Part shown: positions 33,601-47,369 of the stretch, one piece after another
How the letters are laid out: the number at the start of each line of letters is the position of its first letter
Numbering within the stretch: position 1 is the first letter of the stretch
NCBI GenBank assembly: GCA_963675135.1
Contig: OY776120.1
Location: forward strand, 56,912,063 to 56,976,062
Source of the DNA: Galeopsis tetrahit
Lineage: Eukaryota > Streptophyta > Magnoliopsida > Lamiales > Lamiaceae
Reading direction: 5' to 3'
DNA: 64,000 nt
Translations under genes and position numbers: made by a program
Notes under the pieces: model-generated
What the model was told of the DNA's origin: nothing
What the model saw: only the letters and a program-made list of their open reading frames with translations
Databases searched by the model: none

Positions 33601-36600
33601 CTCTCATTCTCCACTTTTCAAAAGTGTCAAGAGTTGCAAAGAGTTAACTATTACCAATACATCTTTGTTCTAAAGTTGTTGTATTGTCCTACACGTTGAT
33701 AGTGAAATTAAGATTCGATAAATACGGAGATTTAGGCAAGAAAACATTATGTTATCTTTAATTATCAAAAAATCACACTCGTTAGTAAGAGTTTATGCAC
33801 ACTCTAATGTAAAAACGCACTTTCTTCGATTCTCTCATTCTCTAATTTTCAAAAGTCTCCAGAGTTGCAAAGAGTTAACAATTACCAATACATCTTTATT
33901 CTAAAGTTGTTGTTTTATCCAACACGCTGCTAGTGAAATTAAGATTCGTTAAATACGAAGATTTAGGAAAGAAATCACACTCGTTAGTGAGAGTTTATGC
34001 TCACTCTAATGTGAAAATGCACTTTCTCTGTTTCTCTCATTCTCTACTTTTCAAAAGTCTCCAGAGTTGCAAAGAGTTAACCATTACCAATACATATTTG
34101 TTCTAGAGTTGTTGTTTTGTCCAACACGTTGATAGTGAAATTAAGATTCGATAAATACGAAGATTTAGGCAAGAAAACATTATGTTGTCTTTCATTTTCA
34201 CAAAATCACACTGGTTAGTGAGAGTTTATGCTCACACTAATGTGAAAATGCACTTTCTTCGTTTCTCTCATTCTCTACTTTTCAAAAGTGTCAAGAGTTG
34301 CAAAGAGTTAACCATTACCAATACATCTTTGTTCTAAAGTTGTTGTTTTGTCCAACAGGTTGATAGTGAAATTAAGATTCGATAAATACGAAGATTTAAC
34401 TAAGAAAACATTATGTTGTCTTTAATTATCATAAAATCACACTCCTTAGTGAGAGTTTATGCTCACACTAATGTGAAAACGCACTTTCTTCATTTCTCTC
34501 ATTCTCTACTTTCGAAAAGTGTCAAGAGTTGCAAAGAGTTAACCATTACCAATACATCGTTGTTCTAAAGTTGTTGTTTTGTCCAACAGGTTGATAGTGA
34601 AATTAAGATTCAATAAATACGAAAATTTTGCCAAAAAAAACATTATGTTGTCTTTAATTATCAAAACATCACACTCGTTAGTGAGACTTTATGCTCACTC
34701 TAATGTGAAAACGCACTTTCTTCGATTCTCTCATTCTCCACTTTTCAAAAGTGTCAAGAGTTGCAAAGAGTTAACCATTACCAATACATATTTGTTCTAG
34801 AGTTGTTGTTTTGTCCAACACGTTGATAGTGAAATTAAGTTTCGATAAATACGGAGATTTAGGCAAGAAAACATTATGTTATCTTTAATTATCAAAAAAT
34901 CACACTCGTTAGTAAGAGTTTATGCATACTCTAATGTAAAAACGCTCTTTCTTCGATTCTCTCATTCTCTAATTTTCAAAAGTCTCCAGAGTTGCAAAGA
35001 GTTAACAATTACCAATACATCTTTGTTCTAAAGTTGTTGTTTTATCCAACACGCTGCTAGTGAAATTAAGATTCGTTAAATACGAAGATTTAGGAAAGAA
35101 ATCACACTCGTTAGTGAGAGTTTATGCTCACTCTAATGTGAAAATGCACTTTCTCTGTTTCTCTCATTCTCTACTTTTCAAAAGTGTCAAGAGTTGCAAA
35201 GAGTTAACCATTACCAATACATCTTTGTTCTAAAGTTGTTGTTTTGTCCAACAGGTTGATAGTAAAATTAAGATTCGATAAATACGAAGATTTAGCTAAG
35301 AAAACATTATGTTGTCTTTAATTATCATAAAATCACACTCGTTAGTGAGACTTTATGCTCACACTAATGTGAAAACGCACTTTCTTTGTTTCTCTCATTC
35401 TCTACTTTTCAAAAGTGTCAAGAGTTGCAAAGAGTTAACCATTACCAATACATCGTTGTTCTAAAGTTGTTGTTTTGTCCAACAGGTTGATAGTGAAATT
35501 AAGATTCAATAAATACGAAAATTTTTCCAAAAAAAACATTATGTTGTCTTTAATTATCAAAACATCACACTCGTCACTGAGACTTTATGCTCACCCTAAT
35601 GTGAAAACGCACTTTCTTCGTTTCTCTCATTCTCTACTTTTCAAAAGTGTCAAGAGTTGCAAAGAGTTAACCATTACCAATACATCGTTGTTCTAAAGTT
35701 GTTGTTTTGTCCAACAGGTTGATAGTGAAATTAAGATTCAATAAATACGAAAATTTTGCCAAAAAAAAATTATGTTGTCTTTAATTATCAAAACATCACA
35801 CTCGTTAGTGAGACTTTATGCTCACTCTAATGTGAAAACGCACTTTCTTCGATTCTCTCCTTCTCCACTTTTCAAAAGTGTCAAGAGTTGCAAAGAGTTA
35901 ACCATTACCAATACATCGTTGTTCTAAAGTTGTTGTTTTGTCCAACAGGTTGATAGTGAAATTAAGATTCAATAAATACGAAAATTTTGCCAAAAAAAAA
36001 TTATGTTGTCTTTAATTATCAAAACATCACACTCGTTAGTGAGACTTTATGCTCACTCTAATGTGAAAATGCACTTTCTTCGTTTCTCTCATTCTCTACT
36101 TTTCAAAAGTGTCAAGAGTTGCAAAGAGTTAACCATTACCAATACATCTTTGTTCTAAAGTTGTTGTTTTGTCCAACAGGTTGATAGTGAAATTAAGATT
36201 CGATAAATACGAAGATTTAGCTAAGAAAACATTATGTTGTCTTTAATTATCATAAAATCACACTCGTTAGTGAGAGTTTATGCTCACACTAATGTGAAAA
36301 CGCACTTTCTTGGTTTCTCTCATTCTCTACTTTTCAAAAGTGTCAAGAGTTGCAAAGAGTTAACCATTACCAATACATCGTTGTTCTAAAGTTGTTGTTT
36401 TGTCCAACAGGTTGATAGTGAAATTAAGTTTCAATAAATACGAAAATTTTGCCAAAAAAAACATTATGTTGTCTTTAATTATCAAAACATCACACTCGTC
36501 ATTGAGACTTTATGCTCACTCTAATGTGAAAAAGCACTTTCTTCGATTCTCTCCTTCTCCACTTTTCAAAAGTGTCAAGAGTTGCAAAGAGTTAACCATT

Positions 36601-38612
36601 ACCAATACATCTTTGTTCTAAAGTTGTTGTTTTGTCCAACACGTTGATAGTGAAATTAAGATTCGATAAATACGAAGATTTAGCAAAGAAAACATTATGT
36701 TGTCTTTAATTAAAAAAAAATCACACTCGTTAGTGACAGTTTATGCTCACTCCAATGTGAAAACGCACTTTCTTCGATTCTCTCATTCTCTACTTTTCAA
36801 AAGACTCAAGAGTTGCAAAGAGTTAACCATTACCAATACATCTATGTTCTAAAGTTGTTGTTTTATCCAACACGCTGATAGTGAAATTAAGATTCGATAA
36901 ATACGAAGATTTAGGAAAGAAATCACACTCGTTAGTGAGAGTTTATGCTCACTCTAATGTGAAAATGCACTTTCTCTGTTTCACTAATTCTCTACTTTTC
37001 AAAAGTCTCCAGAGTTGCAAAGAGTTAAACATTACCAATATATATTTGTTCTAGAGTTGTTGTTTTGTCCAACACATTATGATTCTATAAACACGAAGAT
37101 TTAGCCAAGAAAACACTATATTGTCTTTAATTATCATAAAATCACACTTGTTAGTGAGAGTTTATGCTCACCCTAATGTGAAAACGCACTTTCTTCGTTT
37201 CTCTCATTCTCTACTTTTCAAAAGTGTCAAGAGTTGCAAAGAGTTAACCATTACCAATACATCGTTGTTCTAAAGTTGTTGTTTTGTCCAACAGGTTGAT
37301 AGTGAAATTAAGATTCAATAAATACGAAAATTTTGCCAAAAAAAAATTATGTTGTCTTTAATTATCAAAACATCACACTCGTTAGTGAGACTTTATGCTC
37401 ACTCTAATGTGAAAACGCACTTTCTTCGATTCTCTCCTTCTCCACTTTTCAAAAGTGTCAAGAGTTGCAAAGAGTTAACCATTACCAATACATCTTTGTT
37501 CTAAAGTTGTTGTTTTATCCAACACGCTGATAGTGAAATTAAGATTCGTTAAATACGAAGATTTAGGAAAGAAATCGCACTCGTTAGTGAGAGTTTATGC
37601 TCACTCTAATGTGAAAATGCACTTTCTATGTTTCTCTCATTCTCTACTTTTCAAAAGTCTCCAGAGTTGCAAAGAGTTAACCATTACTAATACATATTTG
37701 TTCTAGAGTTGTTGTTTTGTCCAACACGTTGATAGTGAAATTAAGATTCGATAAATACGAAGATTTAGGCAAGAAAACATTATGTTCTCTTTCATTTTCA
37801 CAAAATCACACTCGTTAGTGAGACTTTATGCTCACACTAATGTGAAAACGCACTTTCTTTGTTTCTCTCATTCTCTACTTTTCAAAAGTGTCAAGAGTTG
37901 CAAAGAGTTAACCATTACCAATACATCGTTGTTCTAAAGTTGTTGTATTGTCCAACACGTTGATAGTGAAATTAAGATTCGATAAATACGGAGATTTAGG
38001 CAAGAAAACATTATGTTATCTTTAATTATCAAAAAATCACACTCGTTAGTAAGAGTTTATGCACACTCTAATGTAAAAACGCACTTTCTTCGATTCTCTC
38101 ATTCTCTAATTTTCAAAAGTCTCCAGAGTTGCAAAGAGTTAACAATTACCAATACATCTTTGTTCTAAAGTTGTTGTTTTATCCAACACGCTGATAGTGA
38201 AATTAAGATTCGTTAAATACGAAGATTTAGGAAAGAAATCACACTCGTTAGTGAGAGTTTATGCTCACTCTAATGTGAAAATGCACTTTCTCTGTTTCTC
38301 TCATTTTCTACTCTTCAAAAGTCTCTAGAGTTGCAAAGAGTTAACCATTACCAATACATATTTGTTCTAGAGTTTTTGTTTTGTCCAACACGTTGATAGT
38401 GAAATTAAGATTCGATAAATACGAAAATTTTGCCAAAAAAAACATTATGTTGTCTTTAATTATCAAAACATCACACTCGTTAGTGAGACTTTATGCTCAC
38501 TCTAATGTGAAAACGCACTTTCTTCGATTCTCTCATTCTCCACTTTTCAAAAGTGTCAAGAGTTGCAAAGAGTTAACCATTACCAATACATCGTTGTTCT
38601 AAAGTTGTTGTT
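30644..38612 (+). repeat. Left part of the satellite: irregular monomer order with B-C-D trimers
   Basis: Monomer classes occur in changing order. Two B-C-D trimers of 665 bp stand in direct tandem at 31228-31892 and 31893-32557. A stretch at 36169-37514 follows the order A2-B-A3-D2-E-B' of the HOR to the right and shares its private variants (TTTCACTAATTCTC, GTTAGTGACAG), so it is an isolated piece of the same unit. Monomers here are more diverged from each other than in the 39278-53207 domain. Confidence 0.85.
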
Positions 38613-39277
38613 TTGTCCAACAGGTTGATAGTGAAATTAAGATTCAATAAATACGAAAATTTTGCCAAAAAAAACATTATGTTGTCTTTAATTATCAAAA
38701 CATCACACTCGTTAGTGAGAGTTTATGCTCACTCTAATGTGAAAACGCACTTTCTTCGATTCTCTCATTCTCCACTTTTCAAAAGTGTCAAGAGTTGCAA
38801 AGAGTTAACTATTACCAATACATCTTTGTTCTAAAGTTGTTGTATTGTCCAACACGTTGATAGTGAAATTAAGATTCGAGAAATACGGAGATTTAGGCAA
38901 GAAAACATTATGTTATCTTTAATTATCAAAAAATCACACTCGTTAGTAAGAGTTTATGCACACTCTAATGTAAAAATGCACTTTCTTCGATTCTCTCATT
39001 CTCTAATTTTCAAAAGTCTCCAGAGTTGCAAAGAGTTAACAATTACCAATACATCTTTGTTCTAAAGTTGTCGTTTTATCCAACACGCTGATAGTGAAAT
39101 TAAGATTCGTTAAATACGAAGATTTAGGAAAGAAATCGTACTCGTTAGTGAGAGTTTATGCTCACTCTAATGTGAAAATGCACTTTCTATGTTTCTCTCA
39201 TTCTCTACTTTTCAAAAGTCTCCAGAGTTGCAAAGAGTTAACCATTACCAATACATATTTGTTCTAGAGTTGTTGTT

Positions 39278-42190
39278 TTGTCCAACACGTTGATAGTGAA
39301 ATTAAGATTCGATAAATACGAAAATTTTGCCAAAAAAAACATTATGTTGTCTTTAATTATCAAAACATCACACTCGTTAGTGAGACTTTATGCTCACTCC
39401 AATGTGAAAACACACTTTCTTCGATTCTCTCATTCTCCACTTTTCAAAAGTGTCAAGAGTTGCAAAGAGTTAACTATTACCAATACATCTGTGTTCTAAA
39501 GTTGTTGTATTGTCCAACACGTTGATAGTGAAATTAAGATTCGATAAATACGGAGATTTAGGCAAGAAAACATTATGTTATCTTTAATTATCAAGAAATC
39601 ACACTCGTTAGTAAGAGTTTATGCACACTCTAATGTAAAAACGCACTTTCTTCGATTCTCTCATTCTCTAATTTTCAAAAGTCTCCAGAGTTGCAAAGAG
39701 TTAACAATTACCAATACATCTTTGTTCTAAAGTTGTTGTTTTATCCAACACGCTGCTAGTGAAATTAAGATTCGTTAAATACGAAGATTTAGGAAAGAAA
39801 TCACACTCGTTAGTGAGAGTTTATGCTCACTCTAATGTGAAAATGCACTTTCTCTGTTTCTCTCATTCTCTACATTTCAAAAATCTCCAGAGTTGCAAAG
39901 AGTTAACCATTACCAATACATATTTGTTCTAGAGTTGTTGTTTTGTCCAACACGTTGATAGTGAAATTAAGATTCGATAAATACGAAGATTTAGGCAAGA
40001 AAACATTATGTTGTCTTTCATTTTCACAAAATCACACTGGTTAGTGAGAGTTTATGCTCACACTAATGTGAAAATGCACTTTCTTCGTTTCTCTCATTCT
40101 CTACTTTTCAAAAGTGTCAAGAGTTGCAAAGAGTTAACCATTACCAATACATCTTTGTTCTAAAGTTGTTGTTTTGTCCAACAGGTTGATAGTGAAATTA
40201 AGATTCGATAAATACGAAGATTTAGCTAAGAAAACATTATGTTGTCTTTAATTATCATAAAATCACACTCGTTAGTGAGAGTTTATGCTCACACTAATGT
40301 GAAAACGCACTTTCTTGGTTTCTCTCATTCTCTACTTTTCAAAAGTGTCAAGAGTTGCAAAGAGTTAACCATTACCAATACATCGTTGTTCTAAAGTTGT
40401 TGTTTTGTCCAACAGGTTGATAGTGAAATTAAGTTTCAATAAATACGAAAATTTTGCCAAAAAAAACATTATGTTGTCTTTAATTATCAAAACATCACAC
40501 TCGTCATTGAGACTTTATGCTCACTCTAATGTGAAAAAGCACTTTCTTCGATTCTCTCCTTCTCCACTTTTCAAAAGTGTCAAGAGTTGCAAAGAGTTAA
40601 CCATTACCAATACATCTTTGTTCTAAAGTTGTTGTTTTGTCCAACACGTTGATAGTGAAATTAAGATTCGATAAATACGAAGATTTAGCAAAGAAAACAT
40701 TATGTTGTCTTTAATTAAAAAAAAATCACACTCGTTAGTGACAGTTTATGCTCACTCCAATGTGAAAACGCACTTTCTTCGATTCTCTCATTCTCTACTT
40801 TTCAAAAGACTCAAGAGTTGCAAAGAGTTAACCATTACCAATACATCTATGTTCTAAAGTTGTTGTTTTATCCAACACGCTGATAGTGAAATTAAGATTC
40901 GATAAATACGAAGATTTAGGAAAGAAATCACACTCGTTAGTGAGAGTTTATGCTCACTCTAATGTGAAAATGCACTTTCTCTGTTTCACTAATTCTCTAC
41001 TTTTCAAAAGTCTCCAGAGTTGCAAAGAGTTAAACATTACCAATATATATTTGTTCTAGAGTTGTTGTTTTGTCCAACACATTATGATTCTATAAACACG
41101 AAGATTTAGCCAAGAAAACACTATATTGTCTTTAATTATCATAAAATCACACTCGTTAGTGAGAGTTTATGCTCACCCTAATGTGAAAACGCACTTTCTT
41201 CGTTTCTCTCATTCTCTACTTTTCAAAAGTGTCAAGAGTTGCAAAGAGTTAACCATTACCAATACATCGTTGTTCTAAAGTTGTTGTTTTGTCCAACAGG
41301 TTGATAGTGAAATTAAGATTCAATAAATACGAAAATTTTGCCAAAAAAAAATTATGTTGTCTTTAATTATCAAAACATCACACTCGTTAGTGAGACTTTA
41401 TGCTCACTCTAATGTGAAAACGCACTTTCTTCGATTCTCTCCTTCTCCACTTTTCAAAAGTGTCGAGAGTTGCAAAGAGTTAACCATTACCAATACATCT
41501 TTGTTCTAAAGTTGTTGTTTTGTCCAACACGTTGATAGTGAAATTAAGATTCGATAAATACGAAAATTTTGCGAAAAAAAACATTATGTTGTCTTTAATT
41601 ATCAAAACATCACACTCGTTAGTGAGACTTTATGCTCACTCTAATGTGAAAACGCACTTTCTTCGATTCTCTCATTCTCCACTTTTCAAAAGTGTCAAGA
41701 GTTGCAAAGAGTTAACCATTACCAATACATCTTTGTTCTAAAGTTGTTGTATTGTCCAACACGTTGATAGTGAAATTAAGATTCGATAAATACGGAGATT
41801 TAGGCAAGAAAACATTATGTTATCTTTAATTATCAAAAAATCACACTAGTTAGTAAGAGTTTATGCATACTCTAATGTAAAAATGCACTTTCTTCGATTC
41901 TCTCATTCTCTAATTTTCAAAAGTCTCCAGAGTTGCAAAGAGTTAACAATTACCAATACATCTTTGTTCTAAAGTTGTTGTTTTATCCAACACGCTGATT
42001 GTGAAATTGAAATTAAGATTCGAAAAATATGAAGATTTAGGAAAGAAATCACACTCGTTAGTGAGAGTTTATGCTCACTCTAATGTGAAAATGCACTTTC
42101 TATGTTTCTCTCATTCTCTACTTTTCAAAAGTCTCCAGAGTTGCAAAGAGTTAACCATTACCAATACATATTTGTTCTAGAGTTGTTATT
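39278..42190 (+). repeat. HOR copy 1 (13 monomers, 2,913 bp)
   Basis: Monomer order B-C-D-A-A2-B-A3-D2-E-B'-B-C-D, with lengths 232, 231, 202, 231, 231, 232, 231, 202, 219, 231, 232, 231 and 208, which sum to 2,913. The E monomer is the short form lacking 12 bp near 41077. The final D carries a 6 bp insertion (GTGAAATTGAAATT). Confidence 0.9.
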
Positions 42191-44444
42191 TTGTCCAACA
42201 CGTTGATAGTGAAATTAAGATTCGATAAATACGAAAATTTTGCCAAAAAAAACATTATGTTGTCTTTAATTATCAAAACATCACACTCGTTAGTGAGACT
42301 TTATGCTCACTCTAATGTGAAAACACACTTTCTTCGATTCTCTCATTCTCCACTTTTCAAAAGTGTCAAGAGTTGCAAAGAGTTAACTATTACCAATACA
42401 TCTGTGTTCTAAAGTTGTTGTATTGTCCAACACGTTGATAGTGAAATTAAGATTCGATAAATACGGAGATTTAGGCAAGAAAACATTATGTTATCTTTAA
42501 TTATCAAGAAATCACACTCGTTAGTAAGAGTTTATGCACACTCTAATGTAAAAACGCACTTTCTTCGATTCTCTCATTCTCTAATTTTCAAAAGTCTCCA
42601 GAGTTGCAAAGAGTTAAGAATTACCAATACATCTTTGTTCTAAAGTTGTTGTTTTATCCAACACGCTGCTAGTGAAATTAAGATTCGTTAAATACGAAGA
42701 TTTAGGAAAGAAATCACACTCGTTAGTGAGAGTTTATGCTCACTCTAATGTGAAAATGCACTTTCTCTGTTTCTCTCATTCTCTACTTTTCAAAAATCTC
42801 CAGATTTGCAAAGAGTTAACCATTACCAATACATATTTGTTCTAGAGTTGTTGTTTTGTCCAACACGTTGATAGTGAAATTAAGATTCGATAAATACGAA
42901 GATTTAGGCAAGAAAACATTATGTTGTCTTTCATTTTCACAAAATCACACTGGTTAGTGAGAGTTTATGCTCACACTAATGTGAAAATGCACTTTCTTCG
43001 TTTCTCTCATTCTCTACTTTTCAAAAGTGTCAAGAGTTGCAAAGAGTTAACCATTACCAATACATCTTTGTTCTAAAGTTGTTGTTTTGTCCAACAGGTT
43101 GATAGTGAAATTAAGATTCGATAAATACGAAGATTTAGCTAAGAAAACATTATGTTGTCTTTAATTATCATAAAATCACACTCGTTAGTGAGAGTTTATG
43201 CTCACACTAATGTGAAAACGCACTTTCTTTGTTTCTCTCATTCTCTACTTTTCAAAAGTGTCAAGAGTTGCAAAGAGTTAACCATTACCAATACATCGTT
43301 GTTCTAAAGTTGTTGTTTTGTCCAACAGGTTGATAGTGAAATTAAGTTTCAATAAATACGAAAATTTTGCCAAAAAAAACATTATGTTGTCTTTAATTAT
43401 CAAAACATCACACTCGTCATTGAGACTTTATGCTCACTCTAATGTGAAAAAGCACTTTCTTCGATTCTCTCCTTCTCCACTTTTCAAAAGTGTCAAGAGT
43501 TGCAAAGAGTTAACCATTACCAATACATCTTTGTTCTAAAGTTGTTGTTTTGTCCAACACGTTGATAGTGAAATTAAGATTCGATAAATACGAAGATTTA
43601 GCAAAGAAAACATTATGTTGTCTTTAATTAAAAAAAAATCACACTCGTTAGTGACAGTTTATGCTCACTCCAATGTGAAAACGCACTTTCTTCGATTCTC
43701 TCATTCTCTACTTTTCAAAAGACTCAAGAGTTGCAAAGAGTTAACCATTACCAATACATCTATGTTCTAAAGTTGTTGTTTTATCCAACACGCTGATAGT
43801 GAAATTAAGATTCGATAAATACGAAGATTTAGGAAAGAAATCACACTCGTTAGTGAGAGTTTATGCTCACTCTAATGTGAAAATGCACTTTCTCTGTTTC
43901 ACTAATTCTCTACTTTTCAAAAGTCTCCAGAGTTGCAAAGAGTTAAACATTACCAATATATATTTGTTCTAGAGTTGTTGTTTTGTCCAACACGTTGATA
44001 GTGATATTATGATTCTATAAACACGAAGATTTAGCCAAGAAAACACTATATTGTCTTTAATTATCATAAAATCACACTCGTTAGTGAGAGTTTATGCTCA
44101 CCCTAATGTGAAAACGCACTTTCTTCGTTTCTCTCATTCTCTACTTTTCAAAAGTGTCAAGAGTTGCAAAGAGTTAACCATTACCAATACATCGTTGTTC
44201 TAAAGTTGTTGTTTTGTCCAACAGGTTGATAGTGAAATTAAGATTCAATAAATACGAAAATTTTGCCAAAAAAAAATTATGTTGTCTTTAATTATCAAAA
44301 CATCACACTCGTTAGTGAGACTTTATGCTCACTCTAATGTGAAAACGCACTTTCTTCGATTCTCTCCTTCTCCACTTTTCAAAAGTGTCAAGAGTTGCAA
44401 AGAGTTAACCATTACCAATACATATTTGTTCTAGAGTTGTTATT
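42191..44444 (+). repeat. HOR copy 2 (deletion form, 10 monomers, 2,254 bp)
   Basis: Order B-C-D-A-A2-B-A3-D2-E-B'; E is the long form (231 bp). The closing B-C-D trimer (671 bp) of the other copies is missing. The last monomer starts as B' but ends like D (ATTTGTTCTAGAGTTGTTATT), so it is a hybrid. The switch lies in 44391-44423. Confidence 0.9.
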
Positions 44445-47369
44445 TTGTCCAACACGTTGATAGTGAAATTAAGATTCGATAAATACGAAAATTTTGCCAA
44501 AAAAAACATTATGTTGTCTTTAATTATCAAAACATCACACTCGTTAGTGAGACTTTATGCTCACTCTAATGTGAAAACACACTTTCTTCGATTCTCTCAT
44601 TCTCCACTTTTCAAAAGTGTCAAGAGTTGCAAAGAGTTAACTATTACCAATACATCTGTGTTCTAAAGTTGTTGTATTGTCCAACACGTTGATAGTGAAA
44701 TTAAGATTCGATAAATACGGAGATTTAGGCAAGAAAACATTATGTTATCTTTAATTATCAAGAAATCACACTCGTTAGTAAGAGTTTATGCACACTCTAA
44801 TGTAAAAACGCACTTTCTTCGATTCTCTCATTCTCTAATTTTCAAAAGTCTCCAGAGTTGCAAAGAGTTAAGAATTACCAATACATCTTTGTTCTAAAGT
44901 TGTTGTTTTATCCAACACGCTGCTAGTGAAATTAAGATTCGTTAAATACGAAGATTTAGGAAAGAAATCACACTCGTTAGTGAGAGTTTATGCTCACTCT
45001 AATGTGAAAATGCACTTTCTCTGTTTCTCTCATTCTCTACTTTTCAAAAATCTCCAGATTTGCAAAGAGTTAACCATTACCAATACATATTTGTTCTAGA
45101 GTTGTTGTTTTGTCCAACACGTTGATAGTGAAATTAAGATTCGATAAATACGAAGATTTAGGCAAGAAAACATTATGTTGTCTTTCATTTTCACAAAATC
45201 ACACTGGTTAGTGAGAGTTTATGCTCACACTAATGTGAAAATGCACTTTCTTCGTTTCTCTCATTCTCTACTTTTCAAAAGTGTCAAGAGTTGCAAAGAG
45301 TTAACCATTACCAATACATCTTTGTTCTAAAGTTGTTGTTTTGTCCAACAGGTTGATAGTGAAATTAAGATTCGATAAATACGAAGATTTAGCTAAGAAA
45401 ACATTATGTTGTCTTTAATTATCATAAAATCACACTCGTTAGTGAGAGTTTATGCTCACACTAATGTGAAAACGCACTTTCTTTGTTTCTCTCATTCTCT
45501 ACTTTTCAAAAGTGTCAAGAGTTGCAAAGAGTTAACCATTACCAATACATCGTTGTTCTAAAGTTGTTGTTTTGTCCAACAGGTTGATAGTGAAATTAAG
45601 TTTCAATAAATACGAAAATTTTGCCAAAAAAAACATTATGTTGTCTTTAATTATCAAAACATCACACTCGTCATTGAGACTTTATGCTCACTCTAATGTG
45701 AAAAAGCACTTTCTTCGATTCTCTCCTTCTCCACTTTTCAAAAGTGTCAAGAGTTGCAAAGAGTTAACCATTACCAATACATCTTTGTTCTAAAGTTGTT
45801 GTTTTGTCCAACACGTTGATAGTGAAATTAAGATTCGATAAATACGAAGATTTAGCAAAGAAAACATTATGTTGTCTTTAATTAAAAAAAAATCACACTC
45901 GTTAGTGACAGTTTATGCTCACTCCAATGTGAAAACGCACTTTCTTCGATTCTCTCATTCTCTACTTTTCAAAAGACTCAAGAGTTGCAAAGAGTTAACC
46001 ATTACCAATACATCTATGTTCTAAAGTTGTTGTTTTATCCAACACGCTGATAGTGAAATTAAGATTCGATAAATACGAAGATTTAGGAAAGAAATCACAC
46101 TCGTTAGTGAGAGTTTATGCTCACTCTAATGTGAAAATGCACTTTCTCTGTTTCACTAATTCTCTAATTTTCAAAAGTCTCCAGAGTTGCAAAGAGTTAA
46201 ACATTACCAATATATATTTGTTCTAGAGTTGTTGTTTTGTCCAACACGTTGATAGTGATATTATGATTCTATAAACACGAAGATTTAGCCAAGAAAACAC
46301 TATATTGTCTTTAATTATCATAAAATCACACTCGTTAGTGAGAGTTTATGCTCACCCTAATGTGAAAACGCACTTTCTTCGTTTCTCTCATTCTCTACTT
46401 TTCAAAAGTGTCAAGAGTTGCAAAGAGTTAACCATTACCAATACATCGTTGTTCTAAAGTTGTTGTTTTGTCCAACAGGTTGATAGTGAAATTAAGATTC
46501 AATAAATACGAAAATTTTGCCAAAAAAAAATTATGTTGTCTTTAATTATCAAAACATCACACTCGTTAGTGAGACTTTATGCTCACTCTAATGTGAAAAC
46601 GCACTTTCTTCGATTCTCTCCTTCTCCACTTTTCAAAAGTGTCAAGAGTTGCAAAGAGTTAACCATTACCAATACATCTTTGTTCTAAAGTTGTTGTTTT
46701 GTCCAACACGTTGATAGTGAAATTAAGATTCGATAAATACGAAAATTTTGCGAAAAAAAACATTATGTTGTCTTTAATTATCAAAACATCACACTCGTTA
46801 GTGAGACTTTATGCTCACTCTAATGTGAAAACGCACTTTCTTCGATTCTCTCAATCTCCACTTTTCAAAAGTGTCAAGAGTTGCAAAGAGTTAACCATTA
46901 CCAATACATCTTTGTTCTAAAGTTGTTGTATTGTCCAACACGTTGATAGTGAAATTAAGATTCGATAAATACGGAGATTTAGGCAAGAAAACATTATGTT
47001 ATCTTTAATTATCAAAAAATCACACTAGTTAGTAAGAGTTTATGCATACTCTAATGTAAAAATGCACTTTCTTCGATTCTCTCATTCTCTAATTTTCAAA
47101 AGTCTCCAGAGTTGCAAAGAGTTAACAATTACCAATACATCTTTGTTCTAAAGTTGTTGTTTTATCCAACACGCTGATTGTGAAATTGAAATTAAGATTC
47201 GAAAAATATGAAGATTTAGGAAAGAAATCACACTCGTTAGTGAGAGTTTATGCTCACTCTAATGTGAAAATGCACTTTCTATGTTTCTCTCATTCTCTAC
47301 TTTTCAAAAGTCTCCAGAGTTGCAAAGAGTTAACCATTACCAATACATATTTGTTCTAGAGTTGTTATT
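44445..47369 (+). repeat. HOR copy 3 (13 monomers, 2,925 bp)
   Basis: Same 13-monomer order as copy 1, with the long E monomer (12 bp more, near 46240), hence 2,925 bp. Sub-blocks are 1,127, 1,127 and 671 bp between B monomers. Confidence 0.9.
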
